DNA of 64,000 nucleotides from Prevotella falsenii DSM 22864 = JCM 15124 (GTDB lineage: Bacteria > Bacteroidota > Bacteroidia > Bacteroidales > Bacteroidaceae). The DNA lies in contig NZ_BAJY01000001.1 of assembly GCF_000613945.1 (NCBI RefSeq), forward strand, positions 124,001 to 188,000, written 5' to 3'. The notes below the pieces were generated by a model. That model was not told the origin of the DNA. It made no database searches and saw only the letters and a program-made list of their open reading frames with translations. Of this stretch, positions 49,285 through 57,713 are shown one piece after another (position 1 is the stretch's first letter; every line of letters begins with the position of its first letter). The position numbers and the translations under genes are program-made.

Positions 49285-52200
49285 TTATAGTTTTATGTTC
49301 GTCTTCTTTCGGTTGATGCGTGTTTCGTTGGCAAGTGCTATCACGATGTCGCGACCTTTCAGTCTTGCTTCAAGTCTGCCGCTGAAACCGCCCCCTGTAT
49401 CACCTATCAAGGACTTCAGCTTATCAAGCGGTGCTATTACCTCAGGATTGGAACTTGCACCGCCATATTCTCCCATAAGGGCGAGAGTCGGTCCGTACAC
49501 CAGACCTCCATTGGCAAACGGAGTGACGGCAACAGAAGCCACCAGTCCTTCCATCATAGCGATGAAGCCGGCAGCGATACCTGCACCTGCAAACGGTATA
49601 TAGGCGTGGGCTGCCATAAACTCGGAAGCTGCAAGTTCCCGGTATGCCATAGCCTGAGCCTTGACCGCAATCGTGGATACCGTTGCAGCGGCAACCTCTT
49701 CAGGGGCAGCGGCGACCTTGGCTGCCGTGGCGGTAGCTGTCGCAACACCGCTGGCCGCCACAACGGTATTGGAAGTTGCCGTTGCTGCTGTCAGCGCATT
49801 GATGATTGCTATAATACTGTTTACCCCCTGATAAATCTGTATAGCCGCATCGACTACACTGGTAATGGTTTCCCAAGCCCCACGGTTACCCTGAAGCGCA
49901 TCTGTCAATGAAGAGATACCGCCACCTATACCTTTGAGAGAACTCCACGATTTCTCTACCGTTACATTGCTCTTTTTAAGTATTTTCTGGTATTTCTCAT
50001 AACTCCCAACCAGTTTGTTCACTTCGGCACGCTGGCTTTCGTCCATTGGGTTCTTCGTGTCCGAGAGCATATTCTGTAGCTCCTTGATACGCTTTTTCAC
50101 TCCGTCCAGGCCCATTACCCGCAGCTCCATCGTAAGTTCCCTGCCGTTCATACCGTTAAGTTTGTCCACCTCGTCCTGCAGTTCTGGAATACGCGTCAGC
50201 TGTTTCATGGCATCACGCTTTTTCTCCAAGGTCATGATGGTGCGTTCTATCCCGGATATTTCCGAGGCACTTGCCTTTTTCTGTTTGGACTCGTAGTAGC
50301 TGATAGCCTTGTCCAGTTCTTCTATGCTGTCCAGCCTTGAAATATCTTCAGGCTTCTTCAACTCGTCCAGTGTATCGTCCCACTTCCTGCGCAGGTCATT
50401 CAGTGCATTGATCTGCTTCTGGATTTCGATACGTTCTTCCGCCGTAGCCGTCTTAAGCAGGTCAGAATAATACCGCACTTCCTCCTCCAGCTGCCTGTAT
50501 GTCCTTATCTTGTCAATGCCGACATCAATGTGCGCATTGCGTTCGAAAGCTGTTTTAAGGTCGTTCAAACGGCTTATCTCTTTGTCAATTCCGGCAAGTT
50601 CCGATTTCGTGGCACGTTCCCGAAGCCCCTGCTGATAGCTAATCTCCTTGTTAATATCCTCAAGGGATTTCAGTTCAGATGGGTGTGCAGCCTGCTCCTG
50701 AATACGGCTGATGGCTTCCTGCTGCTTCTGAAGCAGGGCAATCTTTTTGGCATAAAGCGATATGGTCTTTGTCTCCGTCCCTTTTGTCGTTTCGAGCTTG
50801 TTCTGGTAATACTGGATATTGTTGCCAAGTTCCTTGTAGCTCGTGGCATTGGCTATGAGGTTCTTTCCGTCGTACGGGTCGGTTTCCTTCTTGGTCTTCT
50901 TTTTATCTTTCTTCTTTTTGTCGCCGACAGGGGCGTTGAACTTCTTGTTTCCTTTAAGCGCCGCCTGCGCATTGGCGGTCTTTGCTTTCGTGTTTTCTTT
51001 CAGTGCCTTGGTCTGCTTTTCTATTCCATCAGTCTGTTTTACCGGACCGCTGTCATCAATGCCGAAAAACTTCTTTACCCATTCCCATGCCGCTTTTATG
51101 ACAGCACTTGCCCTTTCAAAGGCTTTGACAAGAAAGTCCCATACTGCTGAAGCCAAGTTCTTCACCACAGCCCATACTTGGCCGCATATATTGCGGAAGG
51201 TCTCACTGTTATTATAGGCTGCCACTAATATGGCAACAAGTCCGGCTATTGCATAATGACTATACCTATGGGATTGGCACTCAGTACGAAATTCAATGCT
51301 ATCTGTGCAATTTTCCAAGCATTAGAAGCAAGTACGGCAATCTTTGAGGCTGCTGCCTGTGCGAGTGTGGCAATCTTGACAGCCCTCAATCCGGACACGA
51401 CAGCTACCAGCCCACCCTTCAGTTGTGCCATACTCATTAACGCCAGTCCCGTGTTGGCTATCATCTCCATATAAGGGGCGGATGTACTGGCCAATGAGCC
51501 CGCCCAGTCAAGCATGGATTGTACTTGGTTCTTCAGCATCTGTCCGACGCTGTCCCCTGTACTTGACATTTCATTGAAGGCTGTATCTATTGTGCCTGCA
51601 GAATCTGCCATCGCACCAATATTCTCTGAAAACTTGTCTTTCTGCTCGCCAGTCAATGAACCGAGCAGGCGGAGTGCCTCCGCACTTCCGAACAGCTGTC
51701 CATAAATCGTTTCGCTAAGCTGTCCGGTCTTGCCCGAATATTCCTGAATGCTTGCGTCCAATCCCAGCAGGAAGTTCTCAAGACCTCCTGCAGCCTGCAC
51801 ACTTGCGGCATTGAATCCAATACCCATAGCCTCTGCTGCCTGTGTCGCTTCGGCAGACGGCTTGATAAGTGCGTTCAAGACTGCTGCCAGCTGGGTGGAC
51901 ACCTCTGCCGTATTACCGGTAACACCGGTAGTCGTCGCAAAGACGGCCATGAGTTCGTCCATTGAAACGCCCAGCTGCGAAGCACTTCCGCTGACACGGG
52001 GCAATGCCTGACCAAGTTGCTCGAAGCTGGTTACACCATTCTTGGCTGTCATCTGTATCTTGTCCTGAATAGCCCCGGCCTGATCCCAGCTCAGTCCATA
52101 GTTCTTGATAAGGGTTGAGGTTACGGTTACCGTCTGTCCCAAATCGGCAAGTCCGCCGACAGCAGCCTTGCTTGACTGCTCCAAGAAGCCTATCCAGTTA

Positions 52201-52604
52201 TCCTCCGGCACACCATTGGAAATGGTCTGGTACAATCCGTTGGCAAGTTCCTCACGAGCCAATGGTATGTTTTTGCTCAGCCCGACAATCTTTTCTGAGA
52301 GCGCATCAAAATCCTCACCGCTTTTTCCTGCCATCGTATTGGCACTCCGCATAGCCGTCTCAAAGCTGTTGAAAGGTGCTGCCAGTCCGCCCACCATGTC
52401 GCGGAGGGTTTCTATGGAACGCATGGCACCCTCGAATATCATGCTCTTAGCTGCCATTTCCTTCAGCTGAGAGCCTGTGCTGCGCGCCGTTTCACCTACC
52501 TTTTCCAATGCCTCCTCAAGTCCGGTAGCTTCAACGGTCAGGTTTTTCAAGACGCTGCCGTCGCCGCTTTTTATCTTGATCTGAAATTCTACTGCCTTTG
52601 CCAT
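49285..52604 (-). CDS. Tail tape-measure protein, frameshifted
   Basis: About 1,106 aa. The N-terminal frame (452 aa) contains the TP901-type tape-measure core: NTMAGKSGEDFDALSEKI, GLYQTISNGVPEDNW, LTSTLIKNYG-like and GVSMDELMAVFATTTGVTGN. The C-terminal frame (677 aa) has long coiled-coil stretches with K/E-rich repeats, a KKKDKKKTKKE basic patch (about 570), a hydrophobic glycine-alanine-rich segment (ALTAATATSNTVVAASGV) and ends KKTNIKL. A missing base at about 51252 splits it, and one G restores IVIMAIAGLVAIL. The protein sets tail length and enters the host envelope. Confidence 0.88.
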
Positions 52605-52614
52605 CTTGGTTGTA

Positions 52615-53257
52615 CTATTTTAATCCGTTGCGCCGTTTCGCTTCCTCGAAACGCCTGTTGAATTCTTCCTTGCTGATTTCCTCGCCCTTGGCATCGCTGT
52701 CTTCCTCGTCCCATGGAAGCGGAAGAACGTCATGTGCCGTCAGCTTGCCTTTTACGTATGGCTGAATAAAGAACATGGCCATTACTCTTGCCCGTTCCCA
52801 TGCACCACGCTCGCTGTCCCTATGCTGCTGTCCCCATCGGTTCCATACTTCGTAGAACTCAAAAGGGGTACACCGTTCAAAGTCATCTCTGCCCATCCCG
52901 ATGCACCCCAAGGCTATACCCAGCAGTTCGTCAATGCTTATCTGCCCGGCACAGGATTCTCCGTTTTTTTTGTGAGGCAGCCATGTCCTCGTAAAAGGAG
53001 TTGACACTGTCCGGCTCCAACGAGTCGGCAAACGTCTCGAAGTCCATATCGAAGTCCACGTGGTCCGCATGGCATGCACTCTGCACGCAGCAGAAGATGA
53101 ACAGTACCAGTTCAGAAATATCGGTCTGCTTCAATTCGCTCACGTCCTTGCCTGCCGCGTTCTTGAAGCGTACCATTGCCCCCATGGTTACACGGCAGGG
53201 ATATTCCTTGCCGGCAATCCTCAGCTTGTTGAGTTTGTTTTTGTCCATAATTTCCAC
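52615..53257 (-). CDS. Tail assembly chaperone, long form via frameshift (G/GT-like)
   Basis: Two overlapping frames lie immediately upstream of the tape measure. The first (53257-52931) is the short form; the second runs on to 52615 with SIDELLGIALGCIGMG, VMAMFFIQPYVKGKLTAHDV and WDEEDSDAKGEE. They meet at a run of eight A on the coding strand (52964-52971). A -2 or +1 shift there joins them into about 213-214 aa. In dsDNA tailed phages the gene pair before the tape measure is usually a chaperone pair made by a programmed frameshift, -2 in Mu. Alternatively the true run is seven A and it is a single gene. Confidence 0.6.
52931..53257 (-). CDS. Tail assembly chaperone, short form (G-like)
   Basis: A 108-aa protein MEIMDKNKLNKLRIAGKEY..., with the segment GAMVRFKNAAGKDVSELKQ, a hydrophobic middle LVLFIFCCVQSACHA and an acidic stretch DFDMDFETFADSLEPD. 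It stops soon after the A8 run in the zero frame (RRILCRADKH). It precedes the tape-measure gene and follows the tail-tube gene, the canonical place for gpG-type chaperones. Function by position. Confidence 0.6.
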   Translation of the reverse strand: MEIMDKNKLNKLRIAGKEYPCRVTMGAMVRFKNAAGKDVSELKQTDISELVLFIFCCVQSACHADHVDFDMDFETFADSLEPDSVNSFYEDMAASQKKRRILCRADKH

Positions 53258-53259
53258 TT

Positions 53260-53736
53260 TTAATGACCGCTGGCAGGTTTAGGACTACTGCCTGTCAATC
53301 CGGTAGCATTCTTTGTTATCGCACCGCTGTTCTGCAAGGTGATGGAGTACTTTGCATCATCACCTGCCTGACCGTCAAGATCCAATGACGTAATAAGATA
53401 CTTGCCGTTATATCCGCCACTGGTCTTGCCCGTGCGTTTGTCACCATCACGAAGGTTATATGCCGCGTCGACGGGTTCTCCCTTCAGCATAGCATCTTTC
53501 AGCTGGTCATAACTCGGGACTTCATCACTACCATCCGTCAGCACGACACCGTCTGCAGTAATCTGTTCCGAGAAACTCTTGATGTAACTTTCCTTCCATT
53601 TACCACCGGAAGCCTCCTTGGTTACACGCTCTCCCGTTTCGGCAGAGGTTGAAACCTTGCAACCGGTGGAAAAGCCGAGCGCATTCCCCCCGATGGAGAG
53701 GATAAGGTCGGTTCCGTCTAAAACACTTTTTGCCAT
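53260..53736 (-). CDS. Major tail (tube) protein
   Basis: A 158-aa tail-tube protein of the family with TDLILSIGGNALGFSTGCKV near the start, then TSAETGERVTKEASGGKWKE and DLDGQAGDDAKYSITLQNSG. Tube proteins of this length are typical of siphophages, where they polymerise around the tape measure. The start overlaps the end of the nested lipoprotein frame by 19 nt. No contractile sheath gene is present. Confidence 0.82.
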   Translation of the reverse strand: MAKSVLDGTDLILSIGGNALGFSTGCKVSTSAETGERVTKEASGGKWKESYIKSFSEQITADGVVLTDGSDEVPSYDQLKDAMLKGEPVDAAYNLRDGDKRTGKTSGGYNGKYLITSLDLDGQAGDDAKYSITLQNSGAITKNATGLTGSSPKPASGH

Positions 53737-54262
53737 ATCTTTCTTGTTAATAGGGTTGATACTATGCCGGTCGCCACTCCGACGATAAAGGCGATGAATA
53801 CGGTTCTAAGACCGTTCGAGGAGCGTTCTTTTGACGTTTCCTTCAACTCGCTGTTCACCTTTTTAGCCTCTTTCAGCTGTCGCTTCAGTGTGCTGATGGT
53901 TTTTGAGTAACTTACCGCCACCAGTTCCAGAGAATCGCAGTTGGCTTCTATGACCAACTGCTCAGGCTCTTTCCCCGTCGCAGCCCTCCGTTTCACTTTC
54001 ACGCTCGCCTGTCCCTGCTTCGCCGTGTAGGCTGCCCCTTGAGGCAGCAGATGGAGCTGTCCAGCGCAAGGGTCAGGCTCACCGACGACATCGGCACCTT
54101 CACGGGCGTTTGCCATGTTTCTACAACGCTCACCATGCTGTCCACGGCGTGCAGGCTCTCCTCGTGGCTCTCCTGTGTCACCGTGCTTGCGGTCTTTCTG
54201 CTCGACGCGCATCCGCTTAAGCACAGGACAGTCATCACTGTAACGGCAGCTGTTAGCATCAT
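53718..54262 (-). CDS. Nested outer-membrane lipoprotein (o-spanin-like), frameshifted
   Basis: Starts inside the preceding gene at MMLTAAVTVMTVLCLSGC, with lipobox LSGC, then TQESHEESLHAVDSMVSV. The frame breaks at about 54056: adding one base joins LALDS to LHLLPQGAAYTAKQGQA and continues through ANCDSLELVAVSYSKTI to a membrane segment ending VSTLLTRKIWQKVF. The combined protein of about 181 aa has a lipoprotein head, a coiled middle and a C-terminal helix. It overlaps the gene in front, as Rz1 lies within Rz; its role in lysis is inferred from that overlap and the amidase next door. Confidence 0.55.
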
Positions 54263-54536
54263 CGATTGCCTTGCGTAGCCGTGCCATCTCGCGCTTTGTC
54301 GCATTGAGGTCCTTTCTTGTTTCATTGAGTTCTTCCTTTAAGGGGTTTACGATGTTCTCTATCAGTATCCGGGTGGCTTTCTCAGTGTTGTCAATCCGGA
54401 CTGCCTCGGCGTCAGCCAACGCTTTCTCTGCTTCCGCTTTCGCTTTCCTCACGGTCGATTTCATCGTGATGACGGCTGCCACCGTCGCCACAAGGCCGCC
54501 ACCCAGCACCAGATTGATAATTTCACTGAGTTCCAT
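53962..54536 (-). CDS. Membrane-anchored coiled-coil protein (i-spanin/holin-like)
   Basis: MELSEIINLVLGGGLVATVA gives an N-terminal anchor (about 5-24), then a long charged coiled coil KAKAEAEKALADAEAVRIDN and ENIVNPLKEELNETRKDL, and a short CPVLKRMR. After about residue 115 the frame overlaps the lipoprotein gene and reads a low-complexity tail. The end at 53962 assumes the missing base at 54056; in the raw sequence the frame stays open to 53718. It looks like the inner-membrane partner of a spanin pair and sits beside the amidase. Confidence 0.55.
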
Positions 54537-54549
54537 ACCTTTTGTTTTA

Positions 54550-55014
54550 TTATTGTCTTATACCAATCTCGCGCAGCCACTTCTGCACATCGAAGCTCGG
54601 ACACGCCTTGCCGATGTTCAATTCTTGGTGTCCCACGATGCGTATCTGCGGAAACCTACTGTGGAAATCCTGCACGTAGCGTTTCAGAGACTCCCGCTGG
54701 GCAGCCGTCCGCGTGTCCTTGGGTTTCATGGCTTTGTCGCAGCCACCCACGTACACGATGTGCCGGCTCACGCTGTTGTAGCCTGATGCCCCGTTGGTCA
54801 CTTCCCACGGGTCCACTTGCGCGTCCTCGTTGTTCTTGACCAGCCGCTCCACACGCCCGTCGAGGTGGAAGAGGTCGGTATAGCCTACCTGCTTCCAGCC
54901 ACGCCCGGCAGGTGGGGGCGAGGTATGCCACCGGCGTATTTCAGCCGAGCTCACCTCACGCCCCTCCGGGGTAGCCGTGCAGTGGATGACGAGGTACTTC
55001 ATCGGTTTGCCCAT
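54550..55014 (-). CDS. N-acetylmuramoyl-L-alanine amidase (endolysin)
   Basis: A 154-aa Amidase_2-type protein: MKYLVIHCTATPEGR with the zinc His, GYTDLFHLDGRVERL, SRHIVYVGGCDK and VGHQELNIGKACPSFDV, which has the last zinc His and the active-site residues. This single-domain enzyme cleaves the bond between N-acetylmuramic acid and L-alanine to release phage. Its ATG overlaps the capsid stop by 1 nt; the internal MKYLV at 55002 is another possible start. It is unusual for a lysis gene to lie between capsid and tail genes. Confidence 0.9.
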   Translation of the reverse strand: MGKPMKYLVIHCTATPEGREVSSAEIRRWHTSPPPAGRGWKQVGYTDLFHLDGRVERLVKNNEDAQVDPWEVTNGASGYNSVSRHIVYVGGCDKAMKPKDTRTAAQRESLKRYVQDFHSRFPQIRIVGHQELNIGKACPSFDVQKWLREIGIRQ

Positions 55015-56072
55015 TATGGAATCTCCTTATAGCCGCTTGCCATTACTACGCCTGCATCTGCTTTCTTCGGCATACAGATAAAGTAATGACGGAAGTTGAT
55101 CTTGTTGCGCTGGTATTCCGGGTCGGTCGAAGCCTCGCTGTAATACATCTTGGTCGAACCCGTGGCCTTGAACACGCGTGGAGTATAGAACGCGAACGAA
55201 CACTGGAACTCGCCCTTTGCAGCCGTCGAGCCCAACTCCTTCTTCACACCGGCAGTGGTATAAAGCGGTGTGTTGGCATATTCGAAGATGTCGAAGCCGT
55301 ACAGCTTGCCTACCTTACCGGTGTTGCGGTCTATGTTGTACTGCTCACGGAAGTTTTGGCTGACGAGCAGCAGGTCGTTCACATGATCAGGACAGAGGAC
55401 AAGGCGGCGATTCTCAGATGGCACCTTCATCTTATCCAGTGCACGCTTCATCTCCACAAGGTCGTTGGGTGTCAGACGCAGACGGCCTGTCTCCGCATCA
55501 CGCTCACCGGTTGTTGTCAGTACGGGGGTCTTGGCGGTCTTGTTCTTGGCACACAGGGCATGGGCAGCCTTGGTGAACTTGGCATCGTTCAGCGCATTGC
55601 TGTGGCTTTCCTTCACACGGGCCATCTTGTCATAGCTGATGGCATACAGTTCATCGTCCGTGATAGGTGTCACCTTTGTTTGGAACTTGTCCAGCTTCAC
55701 GGCAATATCCTTGTCTTCCAATGCCTGAAGGGGAATAGGGTATGTCGTGTTGTTCACAAGTACGTCAGGATCCACACCTACTTCTACGAGGTGTATCACG
55801 TCGTTGTTTGCAATGGAACTCTGGTCAGGTACTCCGTCCAGCCATGAGCCTTCAAGACCGGTGCGCAAGGACTTTACCAACTCGCCTGTCCATATTTCGG
55901 TATAGACACCCTCACGGAGACTGCCAGCGGGAGCAGCCTGTCCGATTACGGCAGCAAGCACATTCATGCCCAAGGCACCGGTTACCGGTGACAGTCCTAC
56001 TGTCTGGGCTAACGTCGCACCTGCTATTGCATTGAACAGCAGGGCAGCAAACATCATCAAAATTCTGTTCAT
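55014..56072 (-). CDS. Major capsid protein
   Basis: About 352 aa, starting MNRILMMFAALLFNAIAG, then EGVYTEIWTGELVKSLRTG, ADDELYAISYDKMARV-like (TPITDDELYAISYDKMAR), NDLVEMKRALDKMKVP and FREQYNIDRNTGKVGKLYGFDIFEY, which is the profile of phage major capsid proteins. It follows scaffold and protease genes. Oddly, the first 25 residues resemble a signal peptide (hydrophobic core, Ala-rich end). I start at 56072 because the longer frame overlaps the scaffold gene with non-conserved residues. Confidence 0.8.
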   Translation of the reverse strand: MNRILMMFAALLFNAIAGATLAQTVGLSPVTGALGMNVLAAVIGQAAPAGSLREGVYTEIWTGELVKSLRTGLEGSWLDGVPDQSSIANNDVIHLVEVGVDPDVLVNNTTYPIPLQALEDKDIAVKLDKFQTKVTPITDDELYAISYDKMARVKESHSNALNDAKFTKAAHALCAKNKTAKTPVLTTTGERDAETGRLRLTPNDLVEMKRALDKMKVPSENRRLVLCPDHVNDLLLVSQNFREQYNIDRNTGKVGKLYGFDIFEYANTPLYTTAGVKKELGSTAAKGEFQCSFAFYTPRVFKATGSTKMYYSEASTDPEYQRNKINFRHYFICMPKKADAGVVMASGYKEIP

Positions 56073-56097
56073 CTTTTCTATTTTAAGGGTTATACTT

Positions 56098-56547
56098 TCA
56101 GATCTCGCAATCGATACCGTACTCGGCCTTGTACAGACGCTTGTACTCATCAGGGCTTTCAGAACGCAGGGTCGCAATCTGGTCAGCCGGCACCTCACTC
56201 AACTTCGTGTACTTCTGCTCGCCGGCAGGAGCACCCCCTTGATGTCCCAATACGGAAGACAGCTTCACCGCAGGGTGCATCGCCTTCAGGGTCTTCTCCA
56301 ACTCCTCTGCGCCAATCTTCTTGCCCAGCTCCACAAACTGGTCTTTGTCCTTCTCCTCAAGTCGCTTCTCGGCGATGGCTTGCGTGACGAGATTGGTGAT
56401 ATTCACCAAAGCAAGGTTCTCCTTCTCTTTCTGCAGAGATACGTTCTGTTCCTTCAGCCCTTTCAGCTCCGCGAGCTTTGCTGAGATCTCCGCATCCGTT
56501 GCCGTTTCCGGCAGCCCCAGTTGCAGGGCAATGGTCTTGTTTTCCAT
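56098..56547 (-). CDS. Scaffold-like/head assembly protein
   Basis: A 149-aa acidic, highly helical protein: MENKTIALQLGLPETATDAE, a coiled coil with LAELKGLKEQNVSLQKEKEN, and a C-terminal AHPAVKLSSVLGHQ-type stretch ending RLYKAEYGIDCEI. The layout matches the scaffold gene (like the C-terminal Z portion of Mu gpI) between prohead protease and capsid. The internal ATG is chosen because the longer start adds an Asn/Gln-rich run. Confidence 0.65.
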   Translation of the reverse strand: MENKTIALQLGLPETATDAEISAKLAELKGLKEQNVSLQKEKENLALVNITNLVTQAIAEKRLEEKDKDQFVELGKKIGAEELEKTLKAMHPAVKLSSVLGHQGGAPAGEQKYTKLSEVPADQIATLRSESPDEYKRLYKAEYGIDCEI

Positions 56548-56579
56548 TTCTTCTGTTTTTTGTTGTTTGTTATTATTGT

Positions 56580-57038
56580 TCAAAAGTGGCAGGTCGCAGT
56601 CGCCGTCCCTGCGAGGGTTATCACCTTTCCATTTCTCTGAAGCACGAGCGCATCATCGTTGGCACCAACATCGGCTATACTGACCTCAAAGAGTTTGCTT
56701 CTCGTTATAGTCGGGCGTGTCTGTCCGGTTACAAGCAGGTCTTTGTCCTCGCTCGTTTCAAATATCTCCAGACCGGCACTCACCATCCTCAGGCTGCCGA
56801 ACTCAAACTGCTTCTTGCAACGCTCACTCAACTCCGAGGCACAGTCGAACATCAGCTCACCGGTTACCTCATTGTTCTCCACTTTCAGGTCTTTCACATA
56901 ACCCACCACGTTGCCGCGCTCATGCATATAGAGCAGTACGGGGTTACGGTTGTACTGAGCCACGTCCATGCCGCTCGTCAGCACTCTGAACCCGTAGCTG
57001 TTCAGGCTGTCATTTGATATTCTTACTCGCTTTCCCAT
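56580..57038 (-). CDS. Prohead protease
   Basis: About 152 aa. Motifs NSYGFRVLTSGMDVAQYNRN, PVLLYMHERGNVVGYVKDL and KLFEVSIADVGANDDALVL fit caudovirus prohead serine proteases, whose His (LYMHERG, about 40) and Ser (in the later EVSIAD segment, about 130) form the active site. It trims scaffold and capsid before DNA packaging. The start at MGKRVRISN is preferred; the longer frame adds an unconserved 16 residues toward the divergent promoter region. Confidence 0.78.
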   Translation of the reverse strand: MGKRVRISNDSLNSYGFRVLTSGMDVAQYNRNPVLLYMHERGNVVGYVKDLKVENNEVTGELMFDCASELSERCKKQFEFGSLRMVSAGLEIFETSEDKDLLVTGQTRPTITRSKLFEVSIADVGANDDALVLQRNGKVITLAGTATATCHF

Positions 57039-57195
57039 TTGCGTTTTACATTCGATTTTCGACTGCAATATTACGTCATAAATCACTGACTACCAAAAAA
57101 GTATGAAACCACTGCACGCTTCTATGAAGCGGCTTCACCGTTTTTTTGCAGGCTCAATAAAATAAGGCAATTTTGCAGTGAGAACGAACTCCTAA

Positions 57196-57217
57196 GCAGA
57201 CGTTTGAAAACGTCTGC
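57196..57217. promoter_or_regulatory. Perfect palindrome between the divergent late operons
   Basis: A 22-bp dyad with half-site GCAGACGTTT and a 2-bp centre sits 24 bp upstream of the small terminase start and 157 bp from the divergent protease start. It is a likely operator or late-activator site, although a hairpin in RNA is also possible. Nothing else is evident in 57087-57241 apart from AT-rich DNA. Confidence 0.6.
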
Positions 57218-57241
57218 TATGTAAAACCATACAAGCAGATT

Positions 57242-57706
57242 ATGACAAAAGCAGAAACAGAAAAGAAAAAATCCCTTGCACGCTCTCTCTACCTTGCAGG
57301 AATGGAGCAGAACGAGATAGCGGAGAAAGTGGACGTGTCAAGGGTTACCATATCCAAGTGGTGCACTGCGGAAGGGTGGAAAGAGGCGCGGGCAGCAAAG
57401 AACGTGACACGGCCCGAACTGGTCAACAAACTGTTGCTCACCATCGACAAGCTCATTACCGAGGTGAATGAATCGGAAGACCCCTCGCTCATAGCAGGTC
57501 TGGGCGACAAGCTCGCCAAGCTGTCCTCCGTCATCGAGAAGCTCGACAAGAAGGCAAATGTCGTAGATGCGATAGAGGTCTTCATGGCATTCTCCAAATG
57601 GCTGGAGTACCGAGCCACCATCGACCCGACCGTAACGCCGGAACTCATCAAGACCATCAACAAATTTCAGGACATGTACCTCACCGAGCAGATGGGGATA
57701 AAATAG
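57242..57706 (+). CDS. Terminase small subunit-like, HTH protein
   Basis: A 154-aa protein with an N-terminal helix-turn-helix: YLAGMEQNEIAEKVDVSRV followed by TISKWCTAEGWKEARAAK (about 20-55), then a helical C-terminal half (KLLLTIDKLITEVNESED). It resembles the DUF1804/Mu gp27-type proteins that recognise pac-like DNA for the terminase. It leads the rightward head operon and ends 7 nt before the large terminase gene. Confidence 0.75.
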   Translation: MTKAETEKKKSLARSLYLAGMEQNEIAEKVDVSRVTISKWCTAEGWKEARAAKNVTRPELVNKLLLTIDKLITEVNESEDPSLIAGLGDKLAKLSSVIEKLDKKANVVDAIEVFMAFSKWLEYRATIDPTVTPELIKTINKFQDMYLTEQMGIK

Positions 57707-57713
57707 AAGGCGT

